This document shows, piece by piece, positions 7,143 through 8,902 of a stretch of 8,902 nucleotides of DNA. Below the pieces are notes generated by a model. The model did no database searches and had not been told where the DNA came from. It saw only the letters and a list, made by a program, of their open reading frames with translations. Positions within the stretch are counted from its first letter, which is position 1; the number at the start of each line of letters is the position of its first letter. The position numbers and the translations under genes were made by a program. Origin of the DNA: Chitinophaga pinensis (GTDB taxonomy: Bacteria > Bacteroidota > Bacteroidia > SXHM01); contig CAMDBK010000110.1 in the NCBI GenBank assembly GCA_945889235.1, positions 1 through 8,902 of the forward strand, read 5' to 3'.

Positions 7143-7150
7143 TACATTCG
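7143..7150 (+). promoter_or_regulatory. Possible Bacteroidota -7 element of the ABC1/UbiB-like kinase gene
   Basis: TACATTCG is one mismatch from TAnnTTTG and lies 21 bases before the ATG at 7172, the same distance as the exact element upstream of the T9SS-type gene. No convincing -33 box is seen. Confidence 0.4.
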
Positions 7151-7171
7151 CAACCGCTTAAAACCCAGATA

Positions 7172-8857
7172 ATGTTCAACCAAACCTTCCGTAACCTTGG
7201 CCGCATGCGCGAGATACTTGCCATCCTGGTCAAGTATGGGTTTGAAGACATTGTAACCAATTCAACGCTGCGCAATTTTGTTTCCGAAACCCGCAGACAC
7301 TCATGGCTGCGTCAGGAAAAACCCGTGTTTGAATACACCCGTTGGGAGCGTATCCGCATGGCAGCCGAAGAACTGGGTCCCACCTTTATAAAACTGGCGC
7401 AGGTACTCAGCATCCGCCCCGATATGATGCCTGAGCCCCTCATCAAAGAGTTTGAAAAGCTGCAAGACAGAGTTCCTCCTTTCCCGTTTGAGCAAGCCAA
7501 AATAATTATTGAAAAAGAGTTGGGCTGCCCTATCAGCGAAGTGTTTTCCGAATTCAATGAAAAACCCCTGGCTTCGGCTTCTATTGGACAGGTACACAAA
7601 GCCCGCTTAAAAACAGGGCAGCAAGTAGTGGTAAAAGTGCAGCGCCCAGGAGTAGCCGAAATCATTGAGCGCGACCTTGCCATTATCAAAGATGTGGTAA
7701 ACCGTGCCGACCGCTACCTTAAAAAGCAGGGCGTATTAAATGCCGCAGATGTGGTACGTGCCTTTGAGCGCAGCATCATGAAGGAGATTGATTACAGCAA
7801 CGAAGCGCGTAACATCGAGCGTTTCCGTAACTTCTATAAAAGCTACAAGAATTTTTACATCCCCCGCGCTTACCGCGAATTTTCCACCGATAAAATCCTC
7901 ATCATTGAATTTGCAGATGGCTGCAAAATAAATGACATGGTGCAGCTCAAAGCCTGGGGTTTAGACCCGCGCAAAGTAGCCGAAAACGGAATGGACATTT
8001 ACCTTACTCAAATCTTTGAGTTCGGTCTTTTCCATGCCGACCCTCATCCCGGAAACATAATGGTGCGCAGAGACGGTGTAATCTGTCTCATTGATTTTGG
8101 AATGACCGGCCAACTCATGCCAAAAGACAAACAGAATTTTGCAGGAATATTTGTCAGCATGTCGCAGCAGGATGCCAAGCGCATGGCAAATGCCCTCAAG
8201 AAACTCAGCATCTCTGATAACATTGAAGACATGCGTCAGTTTCAGTACGATTTGAATGAAATCATAGAAGATTTCATCGGACTTGATGTAAGCGAAAGCA
8301 GCATTGCCGATATGGTAGCACGCCTTCAAAAAGTAATGTTTGATTATAAAATTGTTGTCCCCGGAAGTGTGTTCCTCATCTTCCGCGCCTTTGCAATTCT
8401 TGAAGGAATTGGAAAACAAATTCACCCGCACTTTAACACCTACGAGTTTATCCGCCCCTACGGAAAAAAGATAATTGAAGAACAGTTTTCACCAAAAAAT
8501 CTTTTGAATGAAGCCCTCTACCGCACCGAACAGATGACAGATTTTGCCACCGGTTTTCCCCGCGATATGAAGGAGCTGATGGCAAAACTCAAAAAGGGAA
8601 AAATACATTTTGAAGTTGAGCACCAGGGCTACGGCTACCTCCTTAAAAAGTGGGACAGCCTTACCAACCGCGTAGTTGTAGCCATGCTTTGTGTGGCGTT
8701 TATCATTGGTTCAGCCATTGCAATGACAGCCGACTGGGGCCCCGATATGCCCCGCAAATACGGCATCCCCGAAATAAGTCTTTATGGTTTATTTTGCGCG
8801 GGAGTATTATTCGTGATGTTGTTCTATTCTATTATCAGAAGAAGAACTTATAAGTAG
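7172..8857 (+). CDS. ABC1/UbiB-family atypical protein kinase-like membrane protein
   Basis: This 561-residue protein belongs to the ABC1/ADCK/UbiB family, ATP-binding kinase-like proteins tied to quinone or other isoprenoid lipid metabolism. Family landmarks in order are: GPTFIKLAQVLS with K74-L75-A76-Q77 at the KxGQ motif; the Ala-rich nucleotide loop ASASIGQVH (134-142); the invariant lysine K155 in VVVKVQRP; the catalytic-loop equivalent HADPHPGN (288-295); and the metal-binding DFG (308-310). Two C-terminal membrane helices (about 501-519 and 537-556) anchor it in the inner membrane, as in UbiB. The ATG at 7172 gives a normal N-terminus. Many Bacteroidota use menaquinone, so a role in ubiquinone synthesis should not be assumed and I give no symbol. 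KxGQ carries Ala in place of Gly, while Lys and Gln are kept. The first two thirds look richer in G+C than the neighbours. It probably has its own promoter and is the last gene before a dispersed-type repeat. Confidence 0.93.
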   Translation: MFNQTFRNLGRMREILAILVKYGFEDIVTNSTLRNFVSETRRHSWLRQEKPVFEYTRWERIRMAAEELGPTFIKLAQVLSIRPDMMPEPLIKEFEKLQDRVPPFPFEQAKIIIEKELGCPISEVFSEFNEKPLASASIGQVHKARLKTGQQVVVKVQRPGVAEIIERDLAIIKDVVNRADRYLKKQGVLNAADVVRAFERSIMKEIDYSNEARNIERFRNFYKSYKNFYIPRAYREFSTDKILIIEFADGCKINDMVQLKAWGLDPRKVAENGMDIYLTQIFEFGLFHADPHPGNIMVRRDGVICLIDFGMTGQLMPKDKQNFAGIFVSMSQQDAKRMANALKKLSISDNIEDMRQFQYDLNEIIEDFIGLDVSESSIADMVARLQKVMFDYKIVVPGSVFLIFRAFAILEGIGKQIHPHFNTYEFIRPYGKKIIEEQFSPKNLLNEALYRTEQMTDFATGFPRDMKELMAKLKKGKIHFEVEHQGYGYLLKKWDSLTNRVVVAMLCVAFIIGSAIAMTADWGPDMPRKYGIPEISLYGLFCAGVLFVMLFYSIIRRRTYK

Positions 8858-8863
8858 AAAGTT

Positions 8864-8892
8864 CGTCATTGCGAGCGCAGCGAAGCAATCTC
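8864..8892. repeat. Palindromic dispersed-repeat-like element in spacer, possibly cut by right edge
   Basis: CGTCATTGCGAGC (8864-8876) followed by GCGAAGCAATCTC resembles a short interspersed repeat that I recall as common between genes in Bacteroidota and several other phyla. ATTGC (8868-8872) and GCAAT (8885-8889) are inverted around a G+C-rich centre. The element sits 6 bases after the kinase stop and could also form a transcript-end hairpin. Further parts may lie beyond the window. The recurrence in this genome cannot be tested here. Confidence 0.6.
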
Positions 8893-8902
8893 TTGATTGT
8901 AT

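Noticed and set aside
7961..8431. Minus-strand open frame inside the UbiB-like kinase gene
   Set aside because: It is opposite well-conserved kinase motifs, has no recognisable domain and is explained as a shadow frame.
1..8902. CRISPR array, tRNA or rRNA gene, insertion sequence or toxin-antitoxin pair
   Set aside because: No spaced direct repeats, no cloverleaf-like or rRNA-like stretch, no transposase motifs, and the short gaps between genes leave little room for such elements.

Overview
The window looks like a chromosomal segment of a Bacteroidota bacterium with low to moderate G+C. Three things point there: a secreted protein ending in a gliding-motility/type IX secretion (T9SS) type B C-terminal domain (CHU_C-like); Bacteroidota-type -7 promoter elements (TAnnTTTG) upstream of several genes; and start codons preceded by A/T-rich sequence instead of a Shine-Dalgarno motif. 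The order or genus cannot be told from this sequence.

Layout. On the minus strand, bases 1-1230 hold a two-gene unit: a flippase-like integral membrane protein (LPG_synthase_TM/UPF0104 family), then, overlapping by 4 bases (ATGA), the N-terminal part of a family 2 glycosyltransferase that runs off the left edge. A 59-base divergent spacer separates this unit from plus-strand genes. These are a secreted glycerophosphodiester phosphodiesterase (1290-2108), a small orphan lipoprotein (2152-2592), the disaggregase ClpB (2725-5337) with a terminator-like hairpin behind it, a multidomain T9SS-type secreted protein (5429-7105), and an ABC1/UbiB-family atypical kinase with two C-terminal membrane helices (7172-8857). 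The last 45 bases contain a palindromic sequence that resembles a dispersed repeat and may continue past the right edge.

How the genes relate. The glycosyltransferase and flippase-like protein are probably translationally coupled and probably act together on a lipid-linked sugar at the inner membrane; the substrate is unknown. The phosphodiesterase could work on phospholipid head groups in the periplasm. ClpB, the T9SS cargo and the UbiB-like kinase each appear to have their own promoter, so this is a run of unrelated housekeeping and envelope genes and not one operon. No gene-free stretch exceeds 300 bases.

I found no convincing previously undescribed system. The most interesting points are two different tandem heptamer repeats inside the signal-peptide codons of the T9SS protein, where a one-unit slip would shift the frame; a Gly-to-Ala change in the diagnostic KxGQ motif of the UbiB-like kinase; and the coupled glycosyltransferase/flippase pair, which resembles a split version of the archaeal AglD architecture.
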